From: Tupaia tana
Lineage: Eukaryota > Chordata > Mammalia > Scandentia > Tupaiidae
Direction of reading: 5' to 3'
Length of the DNA: 64,000 bases
Assembly: GCA_026018925.1 (NCBI GenBank)
Contig: JAKSZU010000020.1
Coordinates: 40,391,112 to 40,455,111, forward strand
Each line of letters opens with the position of its first letter. The first letter of the stretch is position 1. A program made the position numbers and the translations under genes. This document shows, piece by piece, positions 11,016 to 22,003 of the stretch. The notes below the pieces were generated by a model. The model saw only the letters and a list, made by a program, of their open reading frames with translations. It did no database searches and was not told the DNA's origin.

Positions 11016-11531
11016 CACACTCCCCAGTGCGCCTTCCTGCTCAGCAGAGGGGCTGCAGCCCTGACCAAGCTAGGGACAGGCTGGCTCGGGAAGGGACAGG
11101 CCCGCGTGCTTGCCTGCCGGGCGCCCGGGGTTTGGGGCGAGGCGGGCGGGGGCTGGCAGCGCTCGGGGCGGAGCGCGAGGCAGTCCCCAGGGGTGTGCGC
11201 GCTTCCCCGGGGGCTTGGCGCCGACACTCGGGACAGTGCGACGCGCGTGGGGCCAGGCTGTTGTGTGAGACGACCTCGCGCGGAGGGCCGGGTGGGCGTG
11301 CCCTGGTGTGCAAGCCCTCCTGGGGAGTGTATGGAGTGTGTCTCGAGACGACCTGGCTCGGAGACGAGCGTGGAGGAAGTGCGCGTGTAAGCGTGCGTGC
11401 GTGCGCGCAGTGAGTGTGCGGGAGGGGCTCGCCGTGCCGGGGCGGCCCCGGGCGCCCGCGCTCGCAGGCGGGGCGTGTGCCAGGAGGCGGCCCTCCAGGG
11501 ACGCGGGCCAGGCCGGAGCGCGGCGCGCGCC

Positions 11532-11553
11532 TGTGCGCGTGCGTGTGCGCGTG
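11532..11553. promoter_or_regulatory. alternating purine-pyrimidine tract, possible Z-DNA
   Basis: About 22 bases alternate strictly between purine and pyrimidine (GT and GC steps), about 230 bp upstream of the C3orf70 start codon. A similar tgcgtgcgtgcgcgc run lies at about 11392-11409 and a cg-rich gcgcggcgcgcgccgcgg run follows immediately. Alternating GC/GT tracts can adopt Z-DNA under negative supercoiling. The structural role is inference. Confidence 0.5.
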
Positions 11554-11784
11554 GGGCGCGGCGCGCGCCGCGGCCGAGGGAGGAAGGGGAGGCGGCGGCA
11601 GGCCCGGCCCCCGGTCGCAGCGCCCGGGGCGGCTCCTGCACCCGCCTGGGACCGCCGCGCTCCCGCCGCGCGCTGGCGTGACTCCGGCTGCGCCGCGCCC
11701 TCCGCGTCTGCAGCCCGCCCGGCTTCCCGCCCGCCCAGGCGCCGCTTCCCCCGGCTCTCGGCGTCGCCCGGTGCGGAGGGAGCG

Positions 11785-11977
11785 ATGAGTGCGGCGGGGC
11801 AGGCGAGCGAGCGGGGCTGGAAGAGCGAGAAAGTGGACGAGGCTCAGGCCCTGGCGCGGAGTTGCGCCGCCCGCAGACCCGACTTCCAGCCGTGCGACGG
11901 GCTCTCCATCTGTGCCACGCACAGCCATGGCAAGTGCTTCAAGCTGCATTGGTGCTGTCACCTAGGATGGTGTCACT
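11785..11977 (+). CDS. C3orf70: C3orf70 (UPF0524) first coding exon, residues 1-64, partial gene
   Basis: The frame opened by the ATG at 11785 encodes MSAAGQASERGWKSEKVDEA, then a Cys/His-rich stretch (residues about 37-64) containing LSICATHSHGKCFKLHWCCH. I recognise this as the conserved N-terminus of the vertebrate C3orf70 / UPF0524 protein, about 250 residues long in human. The family is poorly characterised and has been linked to neuronal development; I assign no biochemical role. The ATG is chosen by family homology: the frame stays open far upstream only because the DNA is GC-rich. Context is gcgATGa, with G at -3. The exon ends at 11977 before gtaagt (11978-11983), a strong donor, after 64 codons plus one base (phase 1). 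The translation appears to run on as CK because the donor itself reads TGTAAG. No ORF in the window carries the rest of the protein, so exon 2 lies beyond 64 kb. The N-terminal residues 5-7 are the least conserved as I recall the family. Confidence 0.93.
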
Positions 11978-11983
11978 GTAAGT

Positions 11984-13909
11984 CGAGCCGCGTCTCCCTG
12001 CCTTCCGCCGCGGTCCTGGGGCGCCCGCGCGGCTTCCCGGGTCGCGGTCGCGATCCGGCCGCGGGTCCCGGGCCCAGCCCGTGCTCTGCCGCAGGCTGGG
12101 CCGCCGGGCCGCCTCGCGCCGAGGACTCGGGCTGGCGCTTCCTTGGCAACCAGATGATGTCCCGCGGGGAACCTGGCTTCGGTCACTTCGTCAGAAGGGG
12201 ACCTCCCCTCCCCGTCCCGGGAAAACTGGAATCTGTTTTTCTTTTTTCGTTTCGAACCGAAACGTCCAGGCAGTGTTTTGAGAAATGGCAGAGAGTCGCG
12301 GAGTGGATGGCAACCCGAGGGGAATCCTTTTTTTCAGGGCTGGTCGTTACAGATGCTTCTTTTTTTCGTTCTCACTTTTGCCTTTCTGGGCTGCTGTTAA
12401 TCAGGAAGAGCCCTTGGAAATAGAATTGGGTCCCATTCATTGTTTTCAGATTGAGAAAGCGCTCAAGTGTGACAGATTGCTTCCAAGAAGTTAATATTAA
12501 CAGTTTGAAACGGCGAACTCCTGAAATACTCGGTTGCAGCATTTAGAGCCAGTATATGAGAACGTTTTAAAATTGCAAAATAAAGTGGATTAAAGTAAAC
12601 TTGAATAATCTTACACCAATTTATAAAAACCAGAACTAACTGGTCTAGGCCCTTACTTGCTGTGTATCCTGTATGCGATTTTAAAATAGATTAAGTTTAA
12701 GCAGCCATTTAATTAAAATCCCACAATTTGATTAGTTCATGGTATCTGGCCTGCTATGTCCGATGAATCATTTTGTTTCAGAAATGAACTCTAGTTTCCG
12801 CATAACCTTATAATAGAGGATTTTGGAGTGCTGATTTAGGATACAAATCTTGCAAATGCCTTAAGTTATAATTATTTTTTTTCCAGTTGAGAGAAGAATG
12901 GCTCACAACTAGAGGTGTAGTAACCGAGCAAATCTTTACTTATATTCATTGAAATCTTAAATTTCAATTTAGGAATTAGAGGATAACAAATGCTTGCATT
13001 CTCCTTCCAAATACAAGGGCCTTGGAATAGTATTGATCTTTTTGTGTTCCGTTCTGCTGATGGGTCACTTTCTTCCTCATCATTCCTCATGTGTTCCCAA
13101 CTAGAAAGCATGATTTTACCTGGGAAAGGTAGAGTTGAAAGCAGCCACCCAGCAAAGCTGGGGTGCTGAAATACATGAGTAGGGGGAATCTGGAGAGGTC
13201 CATTTCCTGGGGAAGTCTAACATCACAGCGTGGAATGGAGAACTGTTAAGAACCGTCCGGGTCAGTGCCTCATTCCAGCAGCACCGTCCTCCAAGTTCGC
13301 TGTCACTCCCGCCTTGCAGTCTCCTCAGTTCTTCCTTCATTAGCCCTGGACTCTTAAAATACTCTTCTTTATATGGAGCTGAAATTGGTTACTTTCTTCT
13401 TCCCACTGGTCCTGTTTATGCTTCCTGAACTCGTAGAGAACAATCTAATCCTTGTTGAAGATCCTGGCTGTGTTAGCTCTTCTTCTATACAGATCTGAAT
13501 AGACGAAGAATTTCTTGCAGTCGTGAACTGTCTTATCTCAGTGTCGCTGTATATTCTCACAGTGTCTTTCCTGAAATAGGCTCGAAATTCATGTTCATCG
13601 GACTGATTAAAGATTGCTATCATTTTCCTTCCAAGGCATTGTTTCATCCTATTTATAAATCCCCACTCCCTCCTGACTTTCCTTTCACGTAGTGCCCAGG
13701 CTCCTAGCATTCTGGTCGTTCTGAATGTGTGCCAACGTGGTTATGGTCCTTTGAAGACTCTGACCCCTAGCAAAGGCATATAGTATTCCTGATACGATCC
13801 CATCGGTCCGAGTTGTGCACAGCCGCTCCTTCCCTCTGTGTTTGAGAGGTAAGGACTGCTATAACTAGCATCACATCAACCTCGTAACTTAATTTTACCA
13901 TGATGATTA
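11984..13909. other. C3orf70: start of C3orf70 intron 1, SINE-free
   Basis: Follows the donor at 11978. The first about 200 bp stay CpG-rich, and the rest is AT-rich intron. No repeat family or exon recognised. Being free of SINEs, in contrast to the rest of the intron, it may contain regulatory sequence; that is inference. Confidence 0.45.
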
Positions 13910-14080
13910 TTTTTTAATTCGTTCCAGGGCATACGCTCTCACCGGAGAAAGACAGGAACAGACAGAGAGAGAGCGTGGGAAAGTGAGAAAGCAAGCTGCC
14001 AGGTCCAGGACTTGAAACACGGGAGTGTGGATTCCATGTGGGAGGCCAACGCTTCAACCACCACACCACCTGTTGGCCCC
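13910..14080 (-). mobile_element. type C short SINE, inverted
   Basis: ttaattcgttccagggcatacgctctcaccgg, then gtgagaaagcaagctgccagg, ending accacctgttggcccc at 14080. A duplicated-looking gggagtgtggattccatgtggg block replaces the usual ggtcggccatgtgg. Confidence 0.8.
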
Positions 14081-14196
14081 TATTTTTTTTTTTTTTAAAT
14101 TTAAACATGTGACACTTAAGCCACAGCAACTCAAAGTTTTATGTCTGTTTCGGGACACCGGTACTGATCTCTTAGACACTGTTTTGTATTAAATTG

Positions 14197-14424
14197 CCCG
14201 TGGTCTGGTGGCTAAGACAGCCGGATTCTACTCGACCAACAGTGCAGTCTGAGCCCTGGTGGAGAGACACGAGGCATGTGTCAGTGCATGCCCAAGGTCC
14301 CCGGGGGAGGGGGAGATGGAGAAGGGATTGCAGCATGGCCATGCCCCATGGGGGGTGCTTCCCCACGTTCCCCTTCCCTTTCTGTCTCTGGCAAGCACAT
14401 GCACCCTCTGACAAAAGAAAAAAT
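14197..14424 (+). mobile_element. type B SINE, sense, head degraded
   Basis: Starts gcccgtggtctggtggctaagacag, carries gtgcatgcccaaggtccccgg and ends ggcaagcacatgcaccctctgac with a short A-rich tail. Confidence 0.75.
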
Positions 14425-14451
14425 TAGCCCATTTTTCCGTCTTAACATGAT

Positions 14452-14660
14452 ATTTTTTATAAATTTATTTATTTACTTATTCTTTCTTTGAGAAGGAGAG
14501 AGAGGGAGACTACTTCCAACAGGATCTTGTTACTGCCCTGGGTCATGGCACCTGTGTGCCCGGTGTACTCGAGGAGGCCTTCTGACTTGAACCGGCAACC
14601 TTTCCATATGGCTCACCCTCACAGAGCGCTGCACCTTACTGTTGTACCCCACCTGGCCTC
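14452..14660 (-). mobile_element. old tRNA-like SINE, inverted, uncertain type
   Basis: Starts with a tttattta tail (14460-14480) and gagaaggagagagaggg, and ends with a tRNA-like inverted head (gcaccttactgttgtaccccacctggcc). Best placed near type D, but too diverged to be sure. Confidence 0.5.
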
Positions 14661-15612
14661 TTCTCTTTCTTTCATTCTTTTTTACAAAAATTTTTTTTGA
14701 AGCTTACCGTTATGTTTTCAGATCCTGGCTTTCCCATAACAAATAACCTGTTTTCCCCTTAGGTTCACGTCTCACATATAGTAGATGCCAGCGGTAGTGA
14801 ACCTGGTGCATCTTCATTCGAGTTATTGATAAAACGGTGGAACAGGAACAGGCCAGTTAGTTTGGAAGCTCGCGGTTACACCCGCCCTTCAGGTTGATGG
14901 CAGTTCGGTAACGAGCACTCGTGAGGCAAGGCTGTTCCCATCACTGCCTAGCCGCCAATTTTGTACCCATTTTATGTGTCTCGTCTGTATGGATATGATG
15001 AGGACCTGGTCAGATTCCCAGTTGAAATCCTGCCGACATGTGATTTTTGCTGTTTCTTTTTGATCTGTGATTTATTTATACATGCTGTCTCTTATAAAAA
15101 GAAAGGAAACTAGATTAATCTGATAGAGCTCAGGTTGGTTCCACAAATGCTTACTGTTTTCTAACGGGTTTGAATCTATTTTAAAATAAATAACCTAAAT
15201 TTAGAAAGGGATTGACGTCAAGTATACTGGACTATTGGCAGTCTTTTCTGTTTTTTTTTTTAAATTAGACCTACGCGTATTTGCTCTTTTCCATCGCTGG
15301 CAGCCCTCCGGTTCTCCTGCTCCCTCTGGCAGCGGTCCCGCCGTCCCATTCATGAGGAGGAGGACGTCATTTAAAGCCGCGTAGAGCTCTGCTTCAGTCG
15401 CCTCACCTATCCCAGCACCCATTCTTTATACTCTGTCTTGCTCAAATATCATTTTCTTGACAAGAAACAAAATTAACCTATTTGAGAAGTTTCTGCTTTC
15501 TTTTTTGGCAGTCATGAAGTTTATGATTCCAGTCTTCAGCAGAATTCCTCTTATTACGTTGAACATGCGTTGGGCTGCCTCCATGTCCAGGTGGTAGAGG
15601 GAGCCACCCCGT
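14661..15612. other. C3orf70: no recognised feature
   Basis: Intronic sequence with no repeat I can name. Confidence 0.45.
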
Positions 15613-15858
15613 GAGCCCAGCAGGTGGTGTAGTAGCTAAAGCACTGGAGTCCCCTGTGGACAACCACAGTTCGTGTCCCTGACTTGACGGCTTGAGACTA
15701 ACGTTGGGCGTGTTTGTGCGCCTGTCCAAAATCCCAAGAGGAGAATGGTGGAGAAGGGGCTGTGGCATGGCCATCCCCATGAGGGGTGATTTTTCGCTTT
15801 CTGTCTCTCCAGCGAGCGCATATGCCCTATAGCAAAACTCTGTCTCTCTCGAAAAAAA
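15613..15858 (+). mobile_element. type A/B intermediate SINE, sense
   Basis: Head gcccagcaggtggtgtagtagctaaag is B-like, but the body ends in the A-like catatgccctatagcaaaactc. This mix of features suggests a lineage between the two types. Confidence 0.82.
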
Positions 15859-15863
15859 AGGGA

Positions 15864-16071
15864 AGCTATCCCTGATGGCTGACTATGTCCCTAATCCCAG
15901 CCCTGTCAGCTTGAAAAGCATGTTGGGCATGTTTGCATGCATGCCCAAAATCCTAACAGGACACGTGGAGGAGACGGGGTTGCGGCATGACCATGGCCCT
16001 TTGGGAGATGCGTTTTCACTCTGTGTGTCTCTTTCTCTGTGAGCACACAGGTCCTTTGGCAATTGGAAAAA
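15864..16071 (+). mobile_element. type B SINE, sense, 5' degraded
   Basis: The tRNA head is poorly preserved (ctgatggctgactatgtccc). The body is clear: gcatgcatgcccaaaatcctaacagg, gttgcggcatgaccatg, gtgagcacacaggtcctttggcaattgg. It follows the previous SINE by about 6 bp in the same orientation. Confidence 0.65.
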
Positions 16072-16187
16072 ATGAACATGCACTGAGCACCTTCTATGAC
16101 ACACTGAGGAAACTGTTAGGAATGCAGGTAGAACTACAGCTGGGCCGTGCCCTTAAGCAGAAGGAGGATATGACCCGTGCTATATGC

Positions 16188-16424
16188 ATTTTTTTCAGTT
16201 GCCAGGGAGCACATGCAATGCTGAAGACACAGAGTGAGAGTGACAGCGAGCGAGAGAGCGTGAAAGCGCCCCCGTGGGGCGTGGTCCTGCCACAGTCCCT
16301 TGTCCTCTGCTTTCCCATCCTGTCGGGATTTGAGGCACACACATACATGCTACTGTCCTGGGATTTAAACCATAGTCAGCCATGTGGGGGCCTGCTTCCT
16401 TAACCACTAGGCTGTGGGCCTGCT
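16188..16424 (-). mobile_element. type B SINE, inverted
   Basis: ttttttcagttgccagggagcacatgc tail region, a middle with ggtcctgccacagtccc and an inverted head ending ccactaggctgtgggcc. Confidence 0.72.
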
Positions 16425-17744
16425 TCTGTAATTTCTTTAAATTATATGCTAAAGAGAATACTAAAATGAAGATTACTTGATGCTGAGAAATATAGGTTCA
16501 AAACAAATAAAGGGAGTTCAGCTTTACATGGTTGGTGTTAAACTTCTGAAATTCATAACCTTATGAACTAGAAAAGCTGAAAAATAAGTATTTGTTCATA
16601 AGGGCATATAAAATATGTATATAGTCCTAGACGCAGTGCTTTGTGCATTATAAAAGGAAACCACTAGTGCACTTGGGTAATAATGAATTTTTGAGGATGA
16701 TGTCTGGGAGAAAAAACAATGTTTTATCGGTGACAGTATAAGATAGATTACAGGGCTGAATTAACAATGACCCTGACTCTCTAACTTATTTTTTTCCCCA
16801 TAAGGAGTGCCATTGGGTGCATGAATGAGTGATGGTTTCCAGGAGGAGTTTTGGGAGAGAAAAGGACATGCCTTGACTAGGAAAAAAGAGGTGGGAAAGA
16901 ATAAATTATATACAGTATTATAAAGTAGGTTTTTATGGCCTGAGTAGAGAGAACATTTAGGAGGAATAGGAAATTAGATTGGTGGAATTAGTGGGTGGAT
17001 TTGAGGTGCTGAAGTGAAATCTGTGGGCTTGATTAGAATGGGGGGGGCAGAGGAAGGTTACTAAGGGTAACTTTTAGGTTTCTAGAATCTTGCCTTAGGT
17101 AGTCTGGGTGAATGGTGGTGCCGTTCACTAACAACAGCTTATTGGAGAAGAACTCAGCCTGGGGGAAGATCACTGGGAGGTGGTTTTGGATCTGTTGCTA
17201 TTGTCTCCGGGTGGTGACGTCCCTCGGCAGTTACACACAGGGTTCCTCTAGATCTCAGAGAGGAGAGGTCTGGGCCGGATTTAATATGGCATGGTTTACT
17301 TACAGGTTACAGTCATAATCATGATGAAGCATGAGATTGCCAAGGGAGAGACTGTAGCATGAGCAACGATGAACACCCTTGGGTTTTTCCCTTTAGACCA
17401 CTGAGTGTTCCAGTTTGGATACAGGAGGGTACGCTGGTGGAGGAGTCTAAGGTGGCCAGAGAACAAAATTCTGGAAAGTGTGATGTTGCAGAAACTAAGG
17501 GAAAAAAGTGTTTTAAGGAAGAATACAAAGACTAAACCAATTTTCAGCAGGTTAATTCTGAGATAGTAGTGAAATACACAAATACTGATTTTGCTTTATT
17601 ACTGAAGAAGAGAGTAAAAGGTTTAGTCTTGCAACAGTGACTTCAGGAATATACTTAATTGAAGTATTAGTCAAAGCTATTTGAGACAGTGACTTCTTCA
17701 AGGTAGAGGGAGAACAGAGTGTGGGAGCTGAGGATTAGGACAGA
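16425..17744. other. C3orf70: intronic sequence, possible ancient repeat
   Basis: No gene seen. The stretch around 16980-17300 (ggtgggtggatttgagg ... gggtgaatggtggtgccgttcactaac ... gagaggagaggtctgggccgg) reads like a familiar old mammalian repeat, but I cannot name the family. Confidence 0.35.
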
Positions 17745-17945
17745 GATAATAGTCAGTATTTCTTGAGTGATTACGTTGTGCCAGAGTGAGCTTATTATGC
17801 TGAACACTTAATAGCCCATTATGTCCATTTTAAGTTGAAGAAAAAGGCTTAGAAAAGTTAAGTAACTTTCCCACGGGCACATAGCTAGTAAGAAGTAGAG
17901 CCTGGATTTGCATCCACACTGGATTCTAGGACCTGGACTCACCCA
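17745..17945 (+). mobile_element. MIR SINE remnant
   Basis: tttcttgagtgattacgttgtgccag at the 5' side and taagtaactttcccacgggcacatagctagtaagaagtagagcctggatttg at the 3' side follow MIR closely; one of the better preserved MIRs here. Confidence 0.8.
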
Positions 17946-18958
17946 CAAGGCTACTATAGAGCAATTTAAAATGAATAAGCAGAACCGGTAGATCTTGGTG
18001 TCATTAAATCCAGTGATGGGGAAAGTGTCTAAGAAATGGGTGGCACCTGTCAGTTGGTGGTGGAATTCAGAAGAACGAGAACCGTAAGGAGGTCCTTGGA
18101 TGTGGTGGGGAGCGAAATCTCAGTTAAGGGCTGAGGAAGACAAAAGTGATTCGAAGGTGACAGGTGTGGTTGAGTGGGTGGACGTGGTATGATGTAGGTG
18201 CCACCAGAACTCGCAGTTGGCTTAGAGAAATCACATCATAATTGAGTTCAGTTTTCTACAGAAGACATCTTAAAAGATGTCTGTCTCTTTTCAGGTTGAA
18301 AGCAGGAAGAGTGGGATTTGATTTAGTCTAACAGATGGTATTAACATATCTAAAGAAAGACTGTCCCAGCAGAAGATGGATGGGCAGCATAGAAATATAG
18401 AAAAACGGGAGTTGGAAAGGCGGTATTGGAAGTGTTTTTTCAGGACTCAGAAAGGTGGTTTGCTGCTTGGAGGGTTGAATGTCTGGTCCTTATGGCGGGG
18501 CTAGCCCAGCAAATCTTTGGTTATAATTTGATTTCCTATTTGTAGATTTACAATAGGGAGAGGAAGAGCTGATTAGAGAATTCAGCTGTCAGGACTTTGG
18601 GGCAATTAGACTTCTTTCCATTAGTTAAGTAAGTTAGCATTGTGGTTTTGTGTTTTTCTGTTAGTTCCATTTCCTGCTTTTACACAGCTCTAGGGAAACT
18701 CACAAAATCAAGTTCTCACTTCCCCAGGGGAACGCCAGCTGATTTTCCTAAAGGACATCTCGATCGTATCAGTAAGAGTAACTACAGAAAATGTGTTCCT
18801 GAAGTCTGACGGTGAAAACTAGCAACAACATCCACAAAAAGAGTGGTAGTTTGATTAGATGAAATAACAAGCTGAAGTATTCCCCCTAAGAATAAAAGTT
18901 CTAACCATGTCTGGTCGTTGAAGGAAGAGTATAACCTTAGTTGTAAGAGAGAAGGTAT
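17946..18958. other. C3orf70: no named feature
   Basis: About 1 kb of intron without SINEs. Possibly continues the unnamed old repeat flanking the MIR. Confidence 0.35.
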
Positions 18959-19232
18959 GGGGCCAGCAGGTGGCATGGTGATTAAGGTTCTGGATTCTCA
19001 CATGACTGAACATGGTTTGAGTCTTGACCCAGAGGCTTGAAAACCATGCCAGATGCGTGTGTGCGCGCATGCTCAAAATTTGGAGAGGTGAATGGAGAAG
19101 TGGGGATTGCAGTGTGGCCATCCTGCCCTGCTTGTCCTCCCTCGAGGGTGGGGGTGGGTTTCATTTTTCACTTTCCATCTCTCTGTCTCTTTCTGTCTCT
19201 CTTCAGCGAGTGCACAGGCCCTATGGCAAAAA

Positions 19233-19269
<37 letters not shown>
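18959..19269 (+). mobile_element. type B SINE, sense, with 33-A tail
   Basis: Head ggggccagcaggtggcatggtgatt is intact, the body is full length and the tail is a near-pure A run (about 19237-19269). The long pure tail is unusual for type B, whose tails are mostly short, and suggests a relatively young copy. Confidence 0.9.
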
Positions 19270-19271
<2 letters not shown>

Positions 19272-19388
19272 TGGAGGGAGTATGAGATCAAGTTCTTAGT
19301 GAGTTTCTTCAATTCTCTTGCAGAGACAGAGGAAGCCTGTAGTCTTCTCAAACAAACATTAACAGCAGCAGTAACAAGTAACACACAC

Positions 19389-19620
19389 TGGGCCTGCTCT
19401 GTGACCTGGTGCTTAAGCTGGCTGGAGCCCACAAGGCCGACTGTGGTTTGAGAAACACGCCGGGCACAGTGGTGGGAACCCAAAATCCTGAAAGAAGGGA
19501 GAAAGGAGAAGGGGGTGCTGTCTGACTGGTCCCCACAGCCAGTGTTTTCTTTTCCTCTTTGTTTCTCTCCATAAACATACATGCCCTCTAGCACAAAAAG
19601 AAAAAGAAAAAAAAAAAAGA
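19389..19620 (+). mobile_element. type B SINE, sense, internally shortened
   Basis: gggcctgctctgtgacctggtgc head, cgactgtggtttgag B-box region, then a deletion straight to cgccgggcacag. The tail ends catgccctctagcacaaaaag. Confidence 0.75.
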
Positions 19621-19639
19621 TGAAGAGAGAGAAAAGAAA

Positions 19640-19810
19640 AGAAAACAAATGGCACACATTAATATTTACACTTAAGCACGGTGGTGATCTTTTTGCACAT
19701 GAGTGCATTTAAACCTCACAGAAACCGTGTGAGGTAGGTACTGTAACTGTCCTCGCTCTTGAGATCGGGAAGTTTGCCCGAGGTCACCTGTAACATCTGG
19801 CCCACAGTGT
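19640..19810 (+). mobile_element. MIR SINE remnant
   Basis: cattcaaacctcacag-like word (tttaaacctcacagaaaccgtgtgaggtagg), then gggaagtttgcccgaggtcacctg. Matches the MIR core; the 3' end is lost. Confidence 0.55.
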
Positions 19811-19941
19811 GTAATACGTCCCTCCAGCGACGTCTGCACCACGCCCCCCAAATAACCCACCCAGGACAAACTCTTTAACCTCCCTAGTGCTTAGGTGTCC
19901 ACTTAAAACTGGATGTTTTGGTCTAATATAGTTGTATTTCT

Positions 19942-20071
19942 TTTTTTCCCTTTTTTTCTTTTTAAACTTATTTATTTATATTCATTCACTGTACATCATT
20001 ACAATATACAACACGAGATTTTGCATCCGGAGTACACTGTGTACTCAATCAAGGATATTACCATACGTGAT
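19942..20071 (-). mobile_element. short unnamed retroposon X, copy 1
   Basis: A 130-bp insertion with a T-rich end (tttttttccctttttttc) then ttatttatattcattcactg and gtgtactcaatcaaggatattacc. Perfect 15-bp TSD tatagttgtatttct at 19927-19941 and 20072-20086. Related sequence occurs near 26106 and 31590. Probably the 3' end of a lineage-specific LINE or a small non-autonomous retroposon; not named. Confidence 0.75.
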
Positions 20072-20173
20072 TATAGTTGTATTTCTATACATCTCCATCT
20101 CACTTTAACAGATCTTTAGTGAAATAAAAACACTATAGATATAACAATTTGGAATTTCATAGAAAATTCTACC

Positions 20174-20427
20174 TGATGCCAGCCTGTGGTGTGGTAGTTA
20201 AGGTGATTGGATCCTACTTGGCCAACTGCGTGATGAGTCCCAACCCAGCAGTTTGACAAACATGCCAGGTGTGTGTGTGCGCACAGAGTCCTGAAAGCGG
20301 GGAGAAACGGAGAAGGGATTGCAGTGTGGTCATTCCCTGTGGGAGGTGCTGTCCACTCCTCTTTCCCCCTCTTGCTCTGTCTCTCTCCAGTGAATCCCTA
20401 TGTCCACTGGCAAATTAAATATAAAAA
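20174..20427 (+). mobile_element. type B SINE, sense
   Basis: gatgccagcctgtggtgtggtagttaagg head, full body, tail ccactggcaaattaaat. Contains the strong pyrimidine-rich acceptor-like word ctctgtctctctccag ending at 20390 in the orientation of C3orf70. Confidence 0.82.
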
Positions 20428-21223
20428 ACTCTCTGTTGGACTCATTTGCTTTCTTTCTCTGATTACCTGCTCACATGCACGTACACACAAAAAAACACGC
20501 ACACATGCTCTTTTTTTCCCAAGCTGTTTAAAAGTTAGTGCAGGCATTATGACACGTCACACCTAAATACATCAGTGCCTCTCTTAAGAATTTTCGGTAT
20601 AACCACAGTACTGTAATCACACTTGAGATAGTTAAATAGTAATTCAGATTCTACCCAGTGTATGATTTTCTTAATTGTTAAAAAAATGACTTTTATGGCT
20701 GACTGTTAGAACACTCAGCATCTAATCAAAATTCATACATTACATTTTATTGTTCTATCACTTGTCTCCTTTAAGCATGCTGAAACAATAACTTTAATAA
20801 AATTACGTTGTGTTTTTTTGAAGAGTGTAGGTTAACTGTGGAATGTCCCGTATTCTAAATTTGCCTGATCGTTTCATAATGGTTTGATTAGGTAAACACT
20901 GTCTTTCAAGTTATTACATAGGTGCTGGAGTCAGGGTGTTCTGTAGTTCTAACACTAAGGTGAGGACTATCACATTTCTCCATTATAAAAATGCCTTTCC
21001 TCTATTCTTCTTTTTAAATTAGCTTTTACATTCTCTTTGCTTTTAATAAGTCATCTGTGGGGTAATACTTAGACACTGAGTGAATATCTTGTTTCCCAGC
21101 AAACTTTGACCTGGTGGCTTTAGTATTGGCTCTAGATCTGTATATGCATCACTTATTACATGGGTGGTTGTGAAATAATGATTCACAGATTCTGTCCATC
21201 CTTTTACCATTTGGTGGCATTCT
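20428..21223. other. C3orf70: no recognised feature
   Basis: AT-rich intron, no repeat recognised apart from a short acac tract near 20480-20510. Confidence 0.45.
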
Positions 21224-21488
21224 TTTTTTTTTTTTTTCTGGAGAGGTTTTTGCTATAGGGCGCACGCGCTTGCCAGACAGACAGAGAGAAACAGAGAGAT
21301 AGAAAGCGAGAAATCACCCCCCAGAGGGGATGGCCACGCCTCAATCCCTTCTCCTCCGTTCTCCTCTGGGGATCCTGGGCACGCACGCACATACGTCTGG
21401 CGTGAGTTTAAGCCACCGGGTCCAGGACTCGAACCGCGGTCGACTACGTGAGAGTCCAGCAACATAGCCATTACGCTAACTGCTGGTT
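21224..21488 (-). mobile_element. type A SINE, inverted, near consensus
   Basis: T tail, ggagaggtttttgctatagggcg, and inverted B box ggactcgaaccgcgg, with head ending gctggtt. Many CpGs retained, indicating youth. No convincing long TSD found. Confidence 0.92.
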
Positions 21489-22003
21489 CGCATCCCAAGT
21501 TTTCTGACACAACAAGTCAAAGGCTCACCTAATAATTTCTGTGTATCCCATTAGAAATCAGCTTTTTCCTTTTCTTGAAGAGTGATGCAGAAACTATTAT
21601 CTGGGCATTGGGTACGTGTCTTTTCACTGGAAATTACTGCATGTAGGCTCTTTCAGTGGACAGGTCTAGGAAACTGTGTGTGTGTGTGGTGTGTTTGCAT
21701 GTATGTACCCCTCTTCTTCCCTCATTCCCCTTCTTCTATATGAGTAAAAATGCTGATTTCCAGTATATCGTGGTATTACTCGTTTTCCTCTGTCTTCAAC
21801 TGCACACAAAATAAGATTTAGGATTTACTGCATCAGTACCATTGCCAGCGACAAATGTTTAACTAAACTTCAACACTTTTTGCATGTTTAGTCTTTAGAT
21901 GAAATCCTAGAAAAAAAAAGATGTACAAACAGACCACATGTTTCTTGTGTTATCAGGCTTATTTATTTCTGATTAATTTTGGGGTTTTCTATTTTCATCT
22001 TTT

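Larger units (their letters stand above)
11090..12200 (+). promoter_or_regulatory. C3orf70: CpG island promoter region of C3orf70
   Basis: This is the longest GC-rich and CpG-dense stretch in the window and it surrounds coding exon 1. GC-box-like motifs (ggggcgg or ggcgggg) occur near 11165, 11467 and 11626, all upstream of the ATG at 11785. No TATA box is evident, as is usual for CpG-island promoters with dispersed starts. The transcription start cannot be placed from sequence alone; the 5' UTR probably lies somewhere in 11400-11784. No SINE has inserted between about 10.7 and 13.9 kb, one of the longer SINE-free stretches here. Confidence 0.8.

Noticed and set aside
11041..11961. 306-codon ORF on the minus strand across the CpG island
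   Set aside because: It lies antisense to C3orf70 exon 1 in very GC-rich DNA where stops are rare; the translation is Pro/Arg/Ala-rich low complexity with no recognisable domain.
11308..12423. 371-codon plus-strand ORF containing the exon 1 frame
   Set aside because: Only 11785-11977 is real coding sequence. The upstream part is 5' UTR/promoter read-through and the part after 11977 is intron following a consensus donor.
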